This document shows, one piece after another, positions 26,082 through 35,659 of a DNA stretch of 64,000 nt. The notes under the pieces are model-generated. The model saw only the letters and a program-made list of their open reading frames with translations, had not been told where the DNA came from and searched no databases. The stretch lies in contig JAESPE010000002.1 in NCBI GenBank assembly GCA_016756835.1, forward strand, positions 49,493 to 113,492. Reading direction: 5' to 3'. This DNA is from a gamma proteobacterium endosymbiont of Lamellibrachia anaximandri. Its GTDB lineage: Bacteria; Pseudomonadota; Gammaproteobacteria; Chromatiales; Chromatiaceae. The stretch's first letter is position 1. Each line of letters begins with the position of its first letter. The translations under genes were made by a program, and so were the position numbers.

Positions 26082-28244
26082 ATGGCACTCGTAGTCAAAA
26101 CCCCCGGCGTCTACACCGAAGAGATATCTCTCTTCCCACCCTCTGTCGCACAGGTGGAGACCGCTGTTCCCGCCTTCATCGGCTACACGCAGATGGCGGA
26201 AAAGCGGGGTGAATCCCTGCGTGACAAACCCGAACTCATCCGCTCACTGGCCGACTTTGAGGAACTGTTCGGCGGTGCCCCCGATGTCACGGTTGACCAG
26301 GTGAACCTGGACGCCAACAACAGCATCACCAGCGCCAGCCTCACAGCCACATTTCTACTCTACGACAGCATGCGGCTCTTCTTCGCCAACGGCGGCAGCA
26401 AGTGCTACATCGTCTCGGTCGGCGACTATAACGACACCATCAATAAGGATCGTCTCAGCGCCGGGCTCGCCGCCGTCGCCCGCGAGGATGAACCGACCCT
26501 TCTGGTAATACCCGATGCGGTGCAACTGAAGGACGACAAGTTCTACACCCTGCAGCAGGAGGCGCTGAAACAGAGCGGCGAGCTGAAGGACCGTTTCGCC
26601 ATTCTCGATCTGCTGCAGGAGAACGGTGCCAGTATGGATCTGCGCGACAGCATCGCTGACTTCCGCAACAAGGTCGGCATGCAGAATCTCAAGTATGGCG
26701 CCGCCTACGGACCCTGGCTGAAGACCAACCTGAGCAAGACGGTAAAAGTCCGTCAGTTGACGGATCATCTCTTCAAGCTCGGCAATCCCGTCAGCCTCAG
26801 CAATCTGACCGAGGACGGGGATACCCAGCAGGCTATCAGCCGTCTGACCCGCGCCTCTGCCGACACAGATCGCCTGCTCGACGATGCCACTGCCGGATTA
26901 AAGAAATTTCTCGCCGACAACACCACCGATGCAGAATCAGTGGATGCCGGCTATCAGGCAAAATACAACGACTTCCGCAATGCACTCGCCACCTTTAACG
27001 CTGACACAGCAGCCAACCTGATCGGTCCGGTACAGGATGCCTACCAGGCGCTGTTCGACTACATCTACAATCTGGTGGACGCCATGCTGGATGAGGTCGC
27101 CAAGGCCGACACCGATTTCAGCCAGCGCGTAGCAGCAGATCCAGGCGACCCTGCTGCCCCCTTCGACCCGGACGGCACCACCTTCCTTACGGACTACGCA
27201 CAGACGCTGATTAAAAACAGCCTCTTTTACCAGATGCAGACGCTCAATAACTACACCAGAGGCGCCGGTCTGTTCATCGCCACAGGCGAGGATGCCGACG
27301 CAGACGGCAATGTCGACGAGCATGAAGACTACTTTGCAGCCCACAGTGCCGGGATGACTGCTGCCGCATGGACGCAGGGCGGCGACAACGCCTTTACCAT
27401 AGGTGATCTGCCGGCCTTTGAACTCACCTCCATCTACCCGGAAGGTGCCGCCGGACCGGCAGTCGATGAAGATGCGAATAAAAAGCGCGCCAAAAATATG
27501 GAGAGCGGTGCGCGCCTGGTGAGTAAGGTATTCAAATCGGTGGATGAAGCGGTTGCCGGCATCAAGGCCGAGGCCCGCGCCCTGGAAAACAGCTATCACG
27601 AAACCCTGGTGGACGGCTTTCCGCTGCTGCGCAACCTGATCAACCGAGTCTCCAACGCGGTTACCGAGCTACCTCCAAGCGCAGCTATCGCCGGTGCCTA
27701 TGCGGCGGTGGATGCCAACCGCGGTGTACACAAAGCCCCTGCAAACGTCAGCCTCTCCAGCGTCAAGGGCGTCTCCGAGGTCGTCACCCATGCGGAGCAG
27801 GCCGACTACAACGTGGACACGGTAGCCGGCAAATCGGTCAACATCATCCGCCCCTTCATCGGCAAAGGGATCCTGGTCTGGGGCGCCCGCACCCTTGACG
27901 GCAACAGCAATGAGTGGCGTTACGTCAATGTACGGCGCTTCTTCAACATGGTCGAGGAGTCGGTCAAGAAGGCCTCTTCCCGTTTCGTCTTTGAGCCCAA
28001 CGACAAGAATACCTGGGTCAAGGTCAGGGGCATGATCGAGAACTTTCTGTTGATTCAGTGGCGCAATGGCGCCCTCGCCGGCGCGGTGCCCGACGACGCC
28101 TTCTTCGTCAACGTGGGGCTGGGACAGACCATGACGGCGCAGGATATCAATGAAGGCAAATTGATCGTTGAGATCGGCATGGCGGCGGTTCGGCCCGCAG
28201 AGTTCATCATCCTGCGTTTCTCCCACAAGATGCAGGTCTCCTGA
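26082..28244 (+). CDS. eCIS contractile sheath protein
   Basis: A 720-aa phage-sheath-family protein. N-terminus PGVYTEEISLFPPSVAQVETAVPAFIGY is diagnostic. The C-terminal domain runs through WRYVNVRRFFNMVEESVKKA and ends EFIILRFSHKMQVS, giving the strand-exchange arms of contractile sheaths. A long variable insertion (~residues 230-520) includes D404-A-D-A-D-G-N-V-D-E-H-E415, a textbook EF-hand calcium loop. Only one sheath gene is present, whereas Afp has three. GGGAG lies seven bases before the ATG. Confidence 0.93.
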   Translation: MALVVKTPGVYTEEISLFPPSVAQVETAVPAFIGYTQMAEKRGESLRDKPELIRSLADFEELFGGAPDVTVDQVNLDANNSITSASLTATFLLYDSMRLFFANGGSKCYIVSVGDYNDTINKDRLSAGLAAVAREDEPTLLVIPDAVQLKDDKFYTLQQEALKQSGELKDRFAILDLLQENGASMDLRDSIADFRNKVGMQNLKYGAAYGPWLKTNLSKTVKVRQLTDHLFKLGNPVSLSNLTEDGDTQQAISRLTRASADTDRLLDDATAGLKKFLADNTTDAESVDAGYQAKYNDFRNALATFNADTAANLIGPVQDAYQALFDYIYNLVDAMLDEVAKADTDFSQRVAADPGDPAAPFDPDGTTFLTDYAQTLIKNSLFYQMQTLNNYTRGAGLFIATGEDADADGNVDEHEDYFAAHSAGMTAAAWTQGGDNAFTIGDLPAFELTSIYPEGAAGPAVDEDANKKRAKNMESGARLVSKVFKSVDEAVAGIKAEARALENSYHETLVDGFPLLRNLINRVSNAVTELPPSAAIAGAYAAVDANRGVHKAPANVSLSSVKGVSEVVTHAEQADYNVDTVAGKSVNIIRPFIGKGILVWGARTLDGNSNEWRYVNVRRFFNMVEESVKKASSRFVFEPNDKNTWVKVRGMIENFLLIQWRNGALAGAVPDDAFFVNVGLGQTMTAQDINEGKLIVEIGMAAVRPAEFIILRFSHKMQVS

Positions 28245-28273
28245 CAAATGATTTTTTACAGGGAAACAGAGAT

Positions 28274-28294
28274 GCGCAGGCCCGCGGCCTGCGC
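28274..28294 (+). promoter_or_regulatory. Strong intercistronic hairpin between sheath and tube genes
   Basis: GCGCAGGCC (28274-28282), loop CGC, GGCCTGCGC (28286-28294): a perfect 9-bp GC-rich stem with no T-run after it. It lies in the 75-nt gap before the tube gene and probably protects or allows processing of the tube mRNA. Inference. Confidence 0.6.
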
Positions 28295-28319
28295 CCGCTA
28301 ACGGATACGAGGTACAGTC

Positions 28320-28754
28320 ATGGCAAATTATCCTCTCGCAAAATTCCACTTCGTGGTCGAGTGGGGCGGTTCCAGCGTCGGTTTCAGCGAGGTCTCCGGC
28401 CTTGAGGTCGAGACAGAGATGATCGAATACCGGCACGGCATGAGTCCTGAGTTCAGCAAGATCCGCATGCCGGGTCTGAAAAAGTACAGCAACATCACCC
28501 TGAAAAGGGGCACCTTCGCCAGTGACAACGAGTTCTTCAACTGGTGGAAGGATACCGCCAAGTTGCAGACCGTGGAGCGGCGGGATCTGGTGATCAGCCT
28601 GCTCAACGAAAACCATGAACCGGTGGTGGTGTGGAAGGTGAAGAACGCCTGGCCATCCAAGGTGACGGCCACCGACCTGAAGGCAGACGGCAACGAAGTG
28701 GCGATCGAAACCATGGAACTTGTCCACGAAGGTCTGGTGATCGAGAACGAGTAG
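28320..28754 (+). CDS. eCIS inner tube protein (Afp1/Hcp-like)
   Basis: A 144-aa gp19/Hcp-like tube subunit. Family features: FHFVVEWGGSSVGFSEVSGLEVETEMIEYRHG (read in parts), GLKKYSNITLKRG, and WKVKNAWPSKVTATDLKADGNEVAIE. Stacks as hexamers to make the tube inside the sheath. A strong hairpin precedes it, and it is followed by a second tube-type gene 17 nt on. Confidence 0.93.
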   Translation: MANYPLAKFHFVVEWGGSSVGFSEVSGLEVETEMIEYRHGMSPEFSKIRMPGLKKYSNITLKRGTFASDNEFFNWWKDTAKLQTVERRDLVISLLNENHEPVVVWKVKNAWPSKVTATDLKADGNEVAIETMELVHEGLVIENE

Positions 28755-28770
28755 TCCGGGACAGACCAAT

Positions 28771-29211
28771 ATGTCGGAGTACGACTTTTATCCCGGATTC
28801 CACTTCCAGGTCGAATTCATTAGTGCTGATTTCGGCACCAATGACAGCCGCTTCCAAACCATCGGTGGCCTGGAGGTCAGCATGGAGACGGAGACCATCA
28901 AAGAGGGCGGTGAAAACCGCTTCGAGTACATCCTGCCCACCAAGACCAGCTACGGCACGCTGAGTCTGAAACGGGGCATGATGCGTAACTCCGATCTCAT
29001 CGACTGGTGCAACCGGACCATGCAGACCCTGGAGATCAAGCCGGTCGACATACTGATCACCCTGCTCAACGAAAAACACGAGCCGGTGATGAGCTGGAAC
29101 ATCTTCCACGCCTGGCCGAAGAAGTGGTCCGTCTCGGATTTCAACGCCATGAACAATGAACTGACCATCGAGACACTGGATCTCCAGTACCTCTACTTTA
29201 CGAGAGATTAG
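28771..29211 (+). CDS. Second eCIS tube-type protein (Afp5-like)
   Basis: A 146-aa tube-fold protein (FHFQVEFISADFG, GLEVSMETETI, YGTLSLKRGM, IFHAWPKKWSVSDFNAMNNE) clearly related to but diverged from the preceding tube protein. In Afp and PVC such copies (Afp5) form the tube-initiation layer at the baseplate. About 60 percent of the conserved core positions seem shared by eye. Confidence 0.9.
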   Translation: MSEYDFYPGFHFQVEFISADFGTNDSRFQTIGGLEVSMETETIKEGGENRFEYILPTKTSYGTLSLKRGMMRNSDLIDWCNRTMQTLEIKPVDILITLLNEKHEPVMSWNIFHAWPKKWSVSDFNAMNNELTIETLDLQYLYFTRD

Positions 29212-29217
29212 TGCCAG

Positions 29218-29388
29218 ATGCCGGTAGAGATCAGAGAACTGGTAATTCGTGCCGAAGTCGGCGGGCAGGAACAGCGCCGGGAGGGCAGCAGTAGCGGCAC
29301 CCGACCAGCCCCTGAGGATAAGGAAGCACTGATCGCCGAGTGCATCGAACGGATCATGCAGATACTGCAGGAACGGGAGGAGCGTTAG
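29218..29388 (+). CDS. Small DUF5908 protein (Afp6-like)
   Basis: A 56-aa protein: MPVEIRELVIRAEVG at the start is the DUF5908 signature, then a Glu/Gln-rich middle and a C-terminal helix (LIAECIERIMQILQEREER). It begins six bases after the second tube gene and ends just before the LysM protein start. The position equals that of afp6. Known only as an eCIS baseplate-neighbourhood protein. Confidence 0.85.
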   Translation: MPVEIRELVIRAEVGGQEQRREGSSSGTRPAPEDKEALIAECIERIMQILQEREER

Positions 29389-29389
29389 C

Positions 29390-30088
29390 GTGGGACAACT
29401 GGAAAAAATGCGTCTCATCGCCTACAGCGATCCGCAATTCTCGGAAGAGGTGGCGGACGGCACCTTTGTGGTGCAGATCAACCCGGAGAGCTACTCCTTC
29501 AAATACAAGATCGAGCGCGACGAGCAGCAGGCCTCGGGCACCAGCGCCACGCCCCCCCGTTTCAACAAGATTCTGCCGGAGGAGATGGATTTTGAGTTTC
29601 TCTTCGACAGCACCGGAGCCATTCCGAGCAGCCTCTCAGAGTCTTTCAGCAACCGTTACCTGAAGGGCGACGGCGTGGTCGATGCAATCGAGCACTTCAA
29701 GGAGGTGGTGCTCAACTACGACGGCGACACCCACCAACCACGCCACATCAAACTCAGCTGGGGCACACTGCTCTTCAAGGGCAGCCTCAGTGAGATGGAG
29801 ATCACCTTCAAGCTGTTCAAACCCGACGGCACGCCGATCCGCGCCGTGGCAAGGGCAAAGTTCAAAGGTTTCGTGGAGGACGACCTGCGGGCCGCCCAGG
29901 AGAATGCCCAATCTCCCGACCTCACCCATCTGCGCATCGTTCGTGACGGCGACACCCTGCCCCGCCTCTGTCACGAAATCTATGGGGACTCCAGCCTCTA
30001 CCTGGAGGTGGCCGACGCCAACAATCTAGTGGACTTCCGACAACTGCAAACCGGCCAGCGGCTGAGTTTCCCGAAGTTGGAGAAATAG
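29390..30088 (+). CDS. eCIS tube/baseplate adaptor with C-terminal LysM domain (Afp7-like)
   Basis: A 232-aa protein starting with GTG. N-terminal CIS tube-like domain (FVVQINPESYSFKYKIERDE, PEEMDFEFLFDSTG), and a C-terminal LysM domain (RDGDTLPRLCHEIYG, LVDFRQLQTGQRLSFPKL). In Afp/PVC and phage T4 (gp53-like) this joins tube and spike hub to the baseplate. Confidence 0.9.
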   Translation: MGQLEKMRLIAYSDPQFSEEVADGTFVVQINPESYSFKYKIERDEQQASGTSATPPRFNKILPEEMDFEFLFDSTGAIPSSLSESFSNRYLKGDGVVDAIEHFKEVVLNYDGDTHQPRHIKLSWGTLLFKGSLSEMEITFKLFKPDGTPIRAVARAKFKGFVEDDLRAAQENAQSPDLTHLRIVRDGDTLPRLCHEIYGDSSLYLEVADANNLVDFRQLQTGQRLSFPKLEK

Positions 30089-30091
30089 CCG

Positions 30092-31837
30092 ATGCCCCGC
30101 GAACGACAACTGCCTCTGCCTCGCGCATCAGACCTGGTCACCACTACCGTAAAAGCGGGCGGTGAGGTTTTGCCGCGTCAATTTCAGGTACTCTCCATCC
30201 TGGTCAGCAGCGAGATCAACCGCATCCCCACAGCGCGCATCACCCTGGTGGATGGCGACCCGGCCAGCGAGACCTTCGCCATCAGTGAGTCAGAGCACTT
30301 TGTTCCCGGCCAGACCATCGAGATCCAGCTCGGCTACCGTTCGGAACAGGAGAGCGTATTCCAGGGGATCGTGGTGAAACATTCGATCCGCGGCCGCACC
30401 AACGGCGGCAGCAACCTGATCCTGGAGTGCCGTGATACCGCCATCCGCATGACCCTGGAACGGCGTAGCCGTTATTTCGACGAAATGAGCGACAGCGATG
30501 TTGCCGCCGAAGTGCTGCAGGATCACGACATCGAGTCCAATATCGAGACAACCAGCATCACCCACCCCCATCTAGTGCAGTATCAGGCTACCGACTGGGA
30601 TTTCCTGCTCAGCCGCATGGAGGCCAACGGCCTGCTCTGTACACTTGAAGCGGGAACACTCACCGCCGCCAAACCTGCGCTGACCGGCTCCCCCGAGACC
30701 GGGCTCCTTTTCGGCGCCACGCTGTTGGATTTCGATGCGGAGATCGACGCCCGCGAACAGGCCACCGAGGTCACTGCCACAGGCTGGGACGCTGCCGGTC
30801 AGGAGCGCCTTGAAATCACCAGCACATCAACCAGTTTCACCGAACCCGGCAACCTCAGCGGAGATGAACTGGCCGGAGTCCTTGAGCAGGGCCGCCACAA
30901 CGAACACAGTGGCGCCTTGAGTCAGGAAGAGCTGCAGGCCTTCAGCGACGCCCGTCTGCTGCGCCACCGCTTGGCCAAGATCCGGGGCCGGGCAAGCTGC
31001 CAGGGACATGCCCAGGTGAAACCCGCAGCACTCATCGACCTGCAGGGATTGGGGGCAAGATTCAACGGTCCCGTATTTGTCTCCGGGGTACGCCACCGGG
31101 TGAGCGAAGGCAGCTGGATCACCGACTTCCAGTTCGGTCTCGACAGCCGGGCCTTCAGCAAAACCTTCGAAATGGATGCCCCTCCCGCAGCAGGGCTGAC
31201 GCCATCGGTCAGCGGTCTGCAGATCGGCGTAGTCTCGCAAATCGCGGATGACCCACTCGGAGAGCACCGCATTCAGGTGCGGCTGCCGGTCATGGACGGC
31301 CAGGCAGACGGCGTCTGGGCGCGTCAGGCCACCCTGGATGCAGGCGATAGCCGCGGCACCTTTTTTCGCCCCGAGGTCGATGACGAGGTACTGGTGGGAT
31401 TTCTCAACGACGACCCTCGGCATCCGGTGATCCTCGGCATGCTCCACTCCAGCGCCAAGCCCCCTCCCGAAGAGGCAGAGGAGGAGAATAGTCTCAAGGG
31501 CTACCACTCGCGAGAGGGGATGAAACTGGTCTTTGACGATGACAAAAAGTCGATCCTGCTGGAGACCCCGAACGGCAACAAAATTCTCATCGATGACGAA
31601 AACGGCGCTATCGAGATCGTCGATGAAAGCAACAACAAAACAACCTTCAGCAGCGACGGCATCCTGCTCGAATCCGCCAGTGATATTCAGATCAAGGCCT
31701 CCGGTGACATCACCCTGGAAGGTACAAATATCAATATCAAAGCCAGTGCGGCACTCACGGCCGAAGGTAGTGCCAGTGCCGAACTGAGCAGCAGTGGAAC
31801 CGCCACAGTGAAGGGTTCAATGGTCATGATCAACTGA
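30092..31837 (+). CDS. eCIS spike hub protein (VgrG / gp27-gp5-like, Afp8)
   Basis: A 581-aa VgrG-like protein. N-terminal gp27-like hub (VLSILVSSEINRIPTARITL, QTIEIQLGYRSEQESVFQGI), then the gp5 OB-fold (IGVVSQIADDPLGEHRIQVR, FFRPEVDDEVLVGFLNDDPR) at ~380-460, then a repetitive beta-helix needle rich in Ser/Ala/Glu/Ile (ASDIQIKASGDITLEG, then ASAALTAEGSASAE). Trimer forms the central spike tipped by the PAAR protein encoded next. Confidence 0.93.
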   Translation: MPRERQLPLPRASDLVTTTVKAGGEVLPRQFQVLSILVSSEINRIPTARITLVDGDPASETFAISESEHFVPGQTIEIQLGYRSEQESVFQGIVVKHSIRGRTNGGSNLILECRDTAIRMTLERRSRYFDEMSDSDVAAEVLQDHDIESNIETTSITHPHLVQYQATDWDFLLSRMEANGLLCTLEAGTLTAAKPALTGSPETGLLFGATLLDFDAEIDAREQATEVTATGWDAAGQERLEITSTSTSFTEPGNLSGDELAGVLEQGRHNEHSGALSQEELQAFSDARLLRHRLAKIRGRASCQGHAQVKPAALIDLQGLGARFNGPVFVSGVRHRVSEGSWITDFQFGLDSRAFSKTFEMDAPPAAGLTPSVSGLQIGVVSQIADDPLGEHRIQVRLPVMDGQADGVWARQATLDAGDSRGTFFRPEVDDEVLVGFLNDDPRHPVILGMLHSSAKPPPEEAEEENSLKGYHSREGMKLVFDDDKKSILLETPNGNKILIDDENGAIEIVDESNNKTTFSSDGILLESASDIQIKASGDITLEGTNINIKASAALTAEGSASAELSSSGTATVKGSMVMIN

Positions 31838-31849
31838 TAGGAAACACTG

Positions 31850-32137
31850 ATGCCCCCAGCCGCAAGAGTCAGCGATATGCACGTCTGCCCCCTGGTGACC
31901 GGGACCGTGCCGCATGTCGGCGGTCCCATCCTGCCGCCGGGAGATCCGACGGTGATGATCGCAGGTTTGCCGGCAGCGCGGGTGGGGGACATGGCGACCT
32001 GCGTCGGACCGCCGGACACCATCGCCGCAGGCTCAGGCACAGTATTCATCGGTGGGGTGCCGGCCGCCCGCCAAGGCGACTCCACCGCCCACGGCGGTAG
32101 CATTGTGCTGGGCGCGCCAACAGTGATGATCGGATAG
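31850..32137 (+). CDS. PAAR-domain spike tip protein
   Basis: A 95-aa single-domain PAAR protein: PAARVSDMHVCPLV, GLPAARVGDMATCVGPP, GVPAARQGDSTAHGG, with the His/Cys zinc ligands typical of spike tips. It sharpens the trimeric spike. Lies 12 nt after the spike gene. In Afp the PAAR gene (afp10) follows gp25 (afp9); here the order is reversed. Confidence 0.93.
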   Translation: MPPAARVSDMHVCPLVTGTVPHVGGPILPPGDPTVMIAGLPAARVGDMATCVGPPDTIAAGSGTVFIGGVPAARQGDSTAHGGSIVLGAPTVMIG

Positions 32138-32147
32138 GAAGCACATA

Positions 32148-32561
32148 ATGGACGACGACAGAGATTTTCTGGGCAGAGGCTGGAGCTTCCCACCCTCCTT
32201 CGGGGAGGGCGGCAAGACCCTGCACATGCTGAGTGACGAGGCGGACATCGAGAGCAGTCTTGAAGTCCTGCTCTCCACACGTCCCGGTGAACGGCTGCTG
32301 CGTCCCGATTTTGGCTGCAACCTGGATCGCATGCTCTTCGAGCCTCTCGATACCGGATTGAAAACTTTTATGACCGATCTGATCGCGACGGCAATCCTCT
32401 ACCACGAACCCCGCATCGATGTGGAACGCATCTCTCTCGCAGGCTCCGATGACAACGAGGGGCTGGTGTTGATCGAGATCGAGTTCCGCGTCCGCGCCAC
32501 CAATGCCCGCCGCAATATGGTCTATCCCTTCTACAAACAGGAGGGGACTGACCTGCGATGA
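32148..32561 (+). CDS. Baseplate wedge protein, gp25/GPW family (Afp9-like)
   Basis: A 137-aa gp25-like protein with the family core ETLL-like STRPGERLLRPDFGCNLDRM and YHEPRIDVERISL, plus IEIEFRVRATNARRNMVYPF. It initiates sheath assembly on the baseplate. Overlaps the next gene by 4 nt (ATGA). Confidence 0.92.
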   Translation: MDDDRDFLGRGWSFPPSFGEGGKTLHMLSDEADIESSLEVLLSTRPGERLLRPDFGCNLDRMLFEPLDTGLKTFMTDLIATAILYHEPRIDVERISLAGSDDNEGLVLIEIEFRVRATNARRNMVYPFYKQEGTDLR

Positions 32562-35500
32562 AGCGCCCGTTTCAGAAACCCTATCCCCTGGAGCATTCAG
32601 GCACCAGCCAGTCGGAACGGCAGGCCCCGGCACTGCCGCCGCACAAGCTGGCCATCGATGGCCGGGACCGTGATCAGCTCATCGCCTTCGGACGCCGCCT
32701 TGCGGCGCATATCCGCTTCGCCACCCCCTTCGGTGATGAGGGTAACTGGTCACCACTCTTCGAACTACTGAATAATCCTGACAGCTTCGCTGAGCAACAC
32801 GATGCGCCACCCCAGGCGGCGCTCTTTCTGGCTTTCATCAAACTCTTCGAAAAGGCCCAGGGCGAGTTGAATCGCCTGAGTAAAAGCCACCTCGATTACT
32901 GCTACCGGGAACTGTTGCAACTTTCCCCCAAGGCGGCGCAGGCCGACCATGTCAACCTGCTCTTCGAGGCCAGGCCCAAGCGGGACCAGGTGGCGGTGGC
33001 CGCAGGCACCGTGTTCACAGCGGGGAATCTGCGCTACGCCACGGAGCGTAATGTCTGGATCAACCGCACAACCATCGAACACCTCTGCTCGCTCTATCGG
33101 GAGCCGGCATCCGGCCAACTCCACTTCGCCTTGCAGAGTAACTCACTGGACGGTCTGGGGGCTGCACTGCCCAAAGAGCAACCCGCCTGGCCAGCCTTCG
33201 GCCACACCGGCATACCCAAAGCCACAGTGGGATTTGCCTTGGCTTCAGCCCTTTTACAACTCAGTTCCGGCAAGCGGACGATCACCGCATCACTCCGGCT
33301 GGAGTTTGGCGATGAAGATCCGCCTCTCAACGAAGCGGCCAAGGCACTGCTGATTGAATTCAGTGGTGAAAAGGGCTGGCTGGGACCCTTCTCTCCGTCA
33401 AGTGTGGAGATCACAGAATCCAGCGATAGCTGGCTATTGCAGTTCGTGGTAGTGCTGGACGCAGAGACAGAGGCGGTAACCGCCTACGACGCAGAAGTCC
33501 TCGATGGCGGGTTCGTCACCACGCTGCCGCTGATGAAAGTAAGCGTCAGCCCTGAGACTCCGGCACTGCGGGAGTGGCTCGAACAGCACGATCTCGTCGA
33601 CATGCAACTCCAGACAAAGGTGGGAAATGCCGGGGAACTGGTGGCGGAAAACGACCTGGGACGACTCGATACCAGCAAGCCGTTTCTGCCTTTTGGCCCA
33701 GCACCCAAGGTCGGCGGTACTTTTGCTGTCGCCAGTCCCGAGATGCTCAACAAGCAGGTGACGAGTTTCTCCCTTAATCTCAACTGGAAGGGTGTCCCGG
33801 CAAAACGGCTGTCTGACCACTACGATGCCTACCGTTTCAATAGCAGCGGGCAACCTTGTGGTACGAGTGACTGTATACGGCGCATCAACAACAATAATGC
33901 CTTCGGTGCGCAGATGATCCTGGAGCGGGAAGGCAGCAGCCGTATCGAACGCAAAGTCAAACTCTTCGACAACTCCGATGCAGCTTTGCCACAAACCCTC
34001 ACCAGTGATGAGCCACCCGCCAGGCTCATCCCGCTGACCGGGCTGAACTATTTCTACATGCCGCTTCAGACCCACAGCTCCTTCAGTGCCCTCCCGTGGG
34101 CCGGTTTCAACATGATCAGCAGCTTTTCGCTGCTACCACTGAACCTGATTGCCAGGCAGGCGGCAACACCCTTTATCAAGGAGTTGCAGGGAGTCAACCG
34201 TCCCGGCTATATCAAACTTCGCCTCAATCATGATTTCCTGCATCAGGACTACCCCGTCGTGCTCGCAAAAAGCATGGCCGAGAATCCGACCATGGCCGTC
34301 CCCAACCCGCCCTATACGCCGGAACTGGAGTCGGTCCAGCTCTCCTATGACGCACAAACCGGCTGGGTCGATCCAACCGATGAAAATGCCACTGCCTATA
34401 TCGGTGCCGAGATCCGGCTCTACCAGACCACACCGTTCGGGCAGCGGGAGGTTCATGGCTTCCTGAAATCCCAGCTCGATGACAGCATCGAAGACAAGAT
34501 TCGCCTGCTGCCGGACTCAAGCCCCGAGGGGCAACTCTTCATCGGCCTCAAAGACCAGCCTGATGCCGCCTTTCTGGATCCGCTGATTCAGGTGGACGAG
34601 GGCAGCGCAAACCCACTGAAAGAGATCGAAAACGTTACCTGGAGTCTGCTGGAGTCGGATCACTGGCGTGACCTGACCGCTGAGGAGATCCTCTTTGACG
34701 AAAGCAACGGCCTGCTCACCTCCGGCATCCTGCGTATCAATATCCCAGCCCATTCCCTACAGAAAAACCACTGGATGCCGGATGGCCTGACTTGGCTGCG
34801 GGCCAGGGTGGAAGACAACAGTGATGCCGTCTGCCGTCTGATCGACCTGCACCCTCAGGCCGCCAGCGCGCGCCTGCTGGATGCAGAGTCAGACCCACCG
34901 CATCTGACTTCATCGCTGCCGCCAAAATCCATCGGCAAACCCGTAAAAACTCTGGATGGCATCAAAGGGGCCAGCCAACCCTATGCTTCGATCTGCGGTG
35001 AGGCGAAGGAGAGCGACCAAACCTTCTATACCCGGGTCAGTGAACGTCTGCGCCACAAACAGCGGGCAGTCACCCTCTGGGATTACGAACGACTTGTACT
35101 GCAGGCATTCCCCGAACTCCATCGGGTAAAGTGCCTGCCGCACCTGCCCGGTCCGGGCCATGTCTCTCTGGTGGTCATTCCCGACATCCATCAGCGTAAG
35201 GCCTACGACCCCCTGCAACCCCGCATCGACAAGGATACTGAAAGCAGAATCGACCAACTGCTGGCGGCACTCAACAGCCCCTTTGCCAGCGCCAAGGTTT
35301 TTAATCCAGATTACGAAAAAATTCGTCTCGACATCGCGGTCGCCTTCAAATCGGAATACCCGTTTGGCGCTGCCAGCCAGGCACTGCAAAAGGCCCTCCA
35401 GCAATACCTTGCCCCCTGGACCGGCGACGAGACGACGATGCCCGCATTTGGCGGACGTATCCACAAAAGCATGCTGCTCGCCTTCATCATGGACCAGCCA

Positions 35501-35659
35501 TCCGTCGACTATGTGCAGCGGCTGAATCTCTACCACCTAACCACCGAAGAGACTCCGGAGACCGACCGGGATGAGGTGGTTTCGCAGAATCCGAAGGCGA
35601 TACTGACCAGTCATCACCAACACACCATCCGCGATGCGGCCAGCGGGGGAAGCACATGA
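32558..35659 (+). CDS. Baseplate J-like protein 1 (Afp11-like)
   Basis: A 1033-aa large baseplate protein. The N-terminal segment (DGRDRDQLIAFGRRLAAHIRF and FLAFIKLFEKAQGELNRLS) and the C-terminal J-like region (TFYTRVSERLRHKQRAVTLW, YERLVLQAFPELHRVKCLPH, VVIPDI) are typical of eCIS Afp11-type and type VI TssF/gpJ proteins. Forms the wedge that joins the hub to the sheath. Overlaps both neighbours by 4 nt, so expression is coupled. Confidence 0.88.
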   Translation: MKRPFQKPYPLEHSGTSQSERQAPALPPHKLAIDGRDRDQLIAFGRRLAAHIRFATPFGDEGNWSPLFELLNNPDSFAEQHDAPPQAALFLAFIKLFEKAQGELNRLSKSHLDYCYRELLQLSPKAAQADHVNLLFEARPKRDQVAVAAGTVFTAGNLRYATERNVWINRTTIEHLCSLYREPASGQLHFALQSNSLDGLGAALPKEQPAWPAFGHTGIPKATVGFALASALLQLSSGKRTITASLRLEFGDEDPPLNEAAKALLIEFSGEKGWLGPFSPSSVEITESSDSWLLQFVVVLDAETEAVTAYDAEVLDGGFVTTLPLMKVSVSPETPALREWLEQHDLVDMQLQTKVGNAGELVAENDLGRLDTSKPFLPFGPAPKVGGTFAVASPEMLNKQVTSFSLNLNWKGVPAKRLSDHYDAYRFNSSGQPCGTSDCIRRINNNNAFGAQMILEREGSSRIERKVKLFDNSDAALPQTLTSDEPPARLIPLTGLNYFYMPLQTHSSFSALPWAGFNMISSFSLLPLNLIARQAATPFIKELQGVNRPGYIKLRLNHDFLHQDYPVVLAKSMAENPTMAVPNPPYTPELESVQLSYDAQTGWVDPTDENATAYIGAEIRLYQTTPFGQREVHGFLKSQLDDSIEDKIRLLPDSSPEGQLFIGLKDQPDAAFLDPLIQVDEGSANPLKEIENVTWSLLESDHWRDLTAEEILFDESNGLLTSGILRINIPAHSLQKNHWMPDGLTWLRARVEDNSDAVCRLIDLHPQAASARLLDAESDPPHLTSSLPPKSIGKPVKTLDGIKGASQPYASICGEAKESDQTFYTRVSERLRHKQRAVTLWDYERLVLQAFPELHRVKCLPHLPGPGHVSLVVIPDIHQRKAYDPLQPRIDKDTESRIDQLLAALNSPFASAKVFNPDYEKIRLDIAVAFKSEYPFGAASQALQKALQQYLAPWTGDETTMPAFGGRIHKSMLLAFIMDQPSVDYVQRLNLYHLTTEETPETDRDEVVSQNPKAILTSHHQHTIRDAASGGST

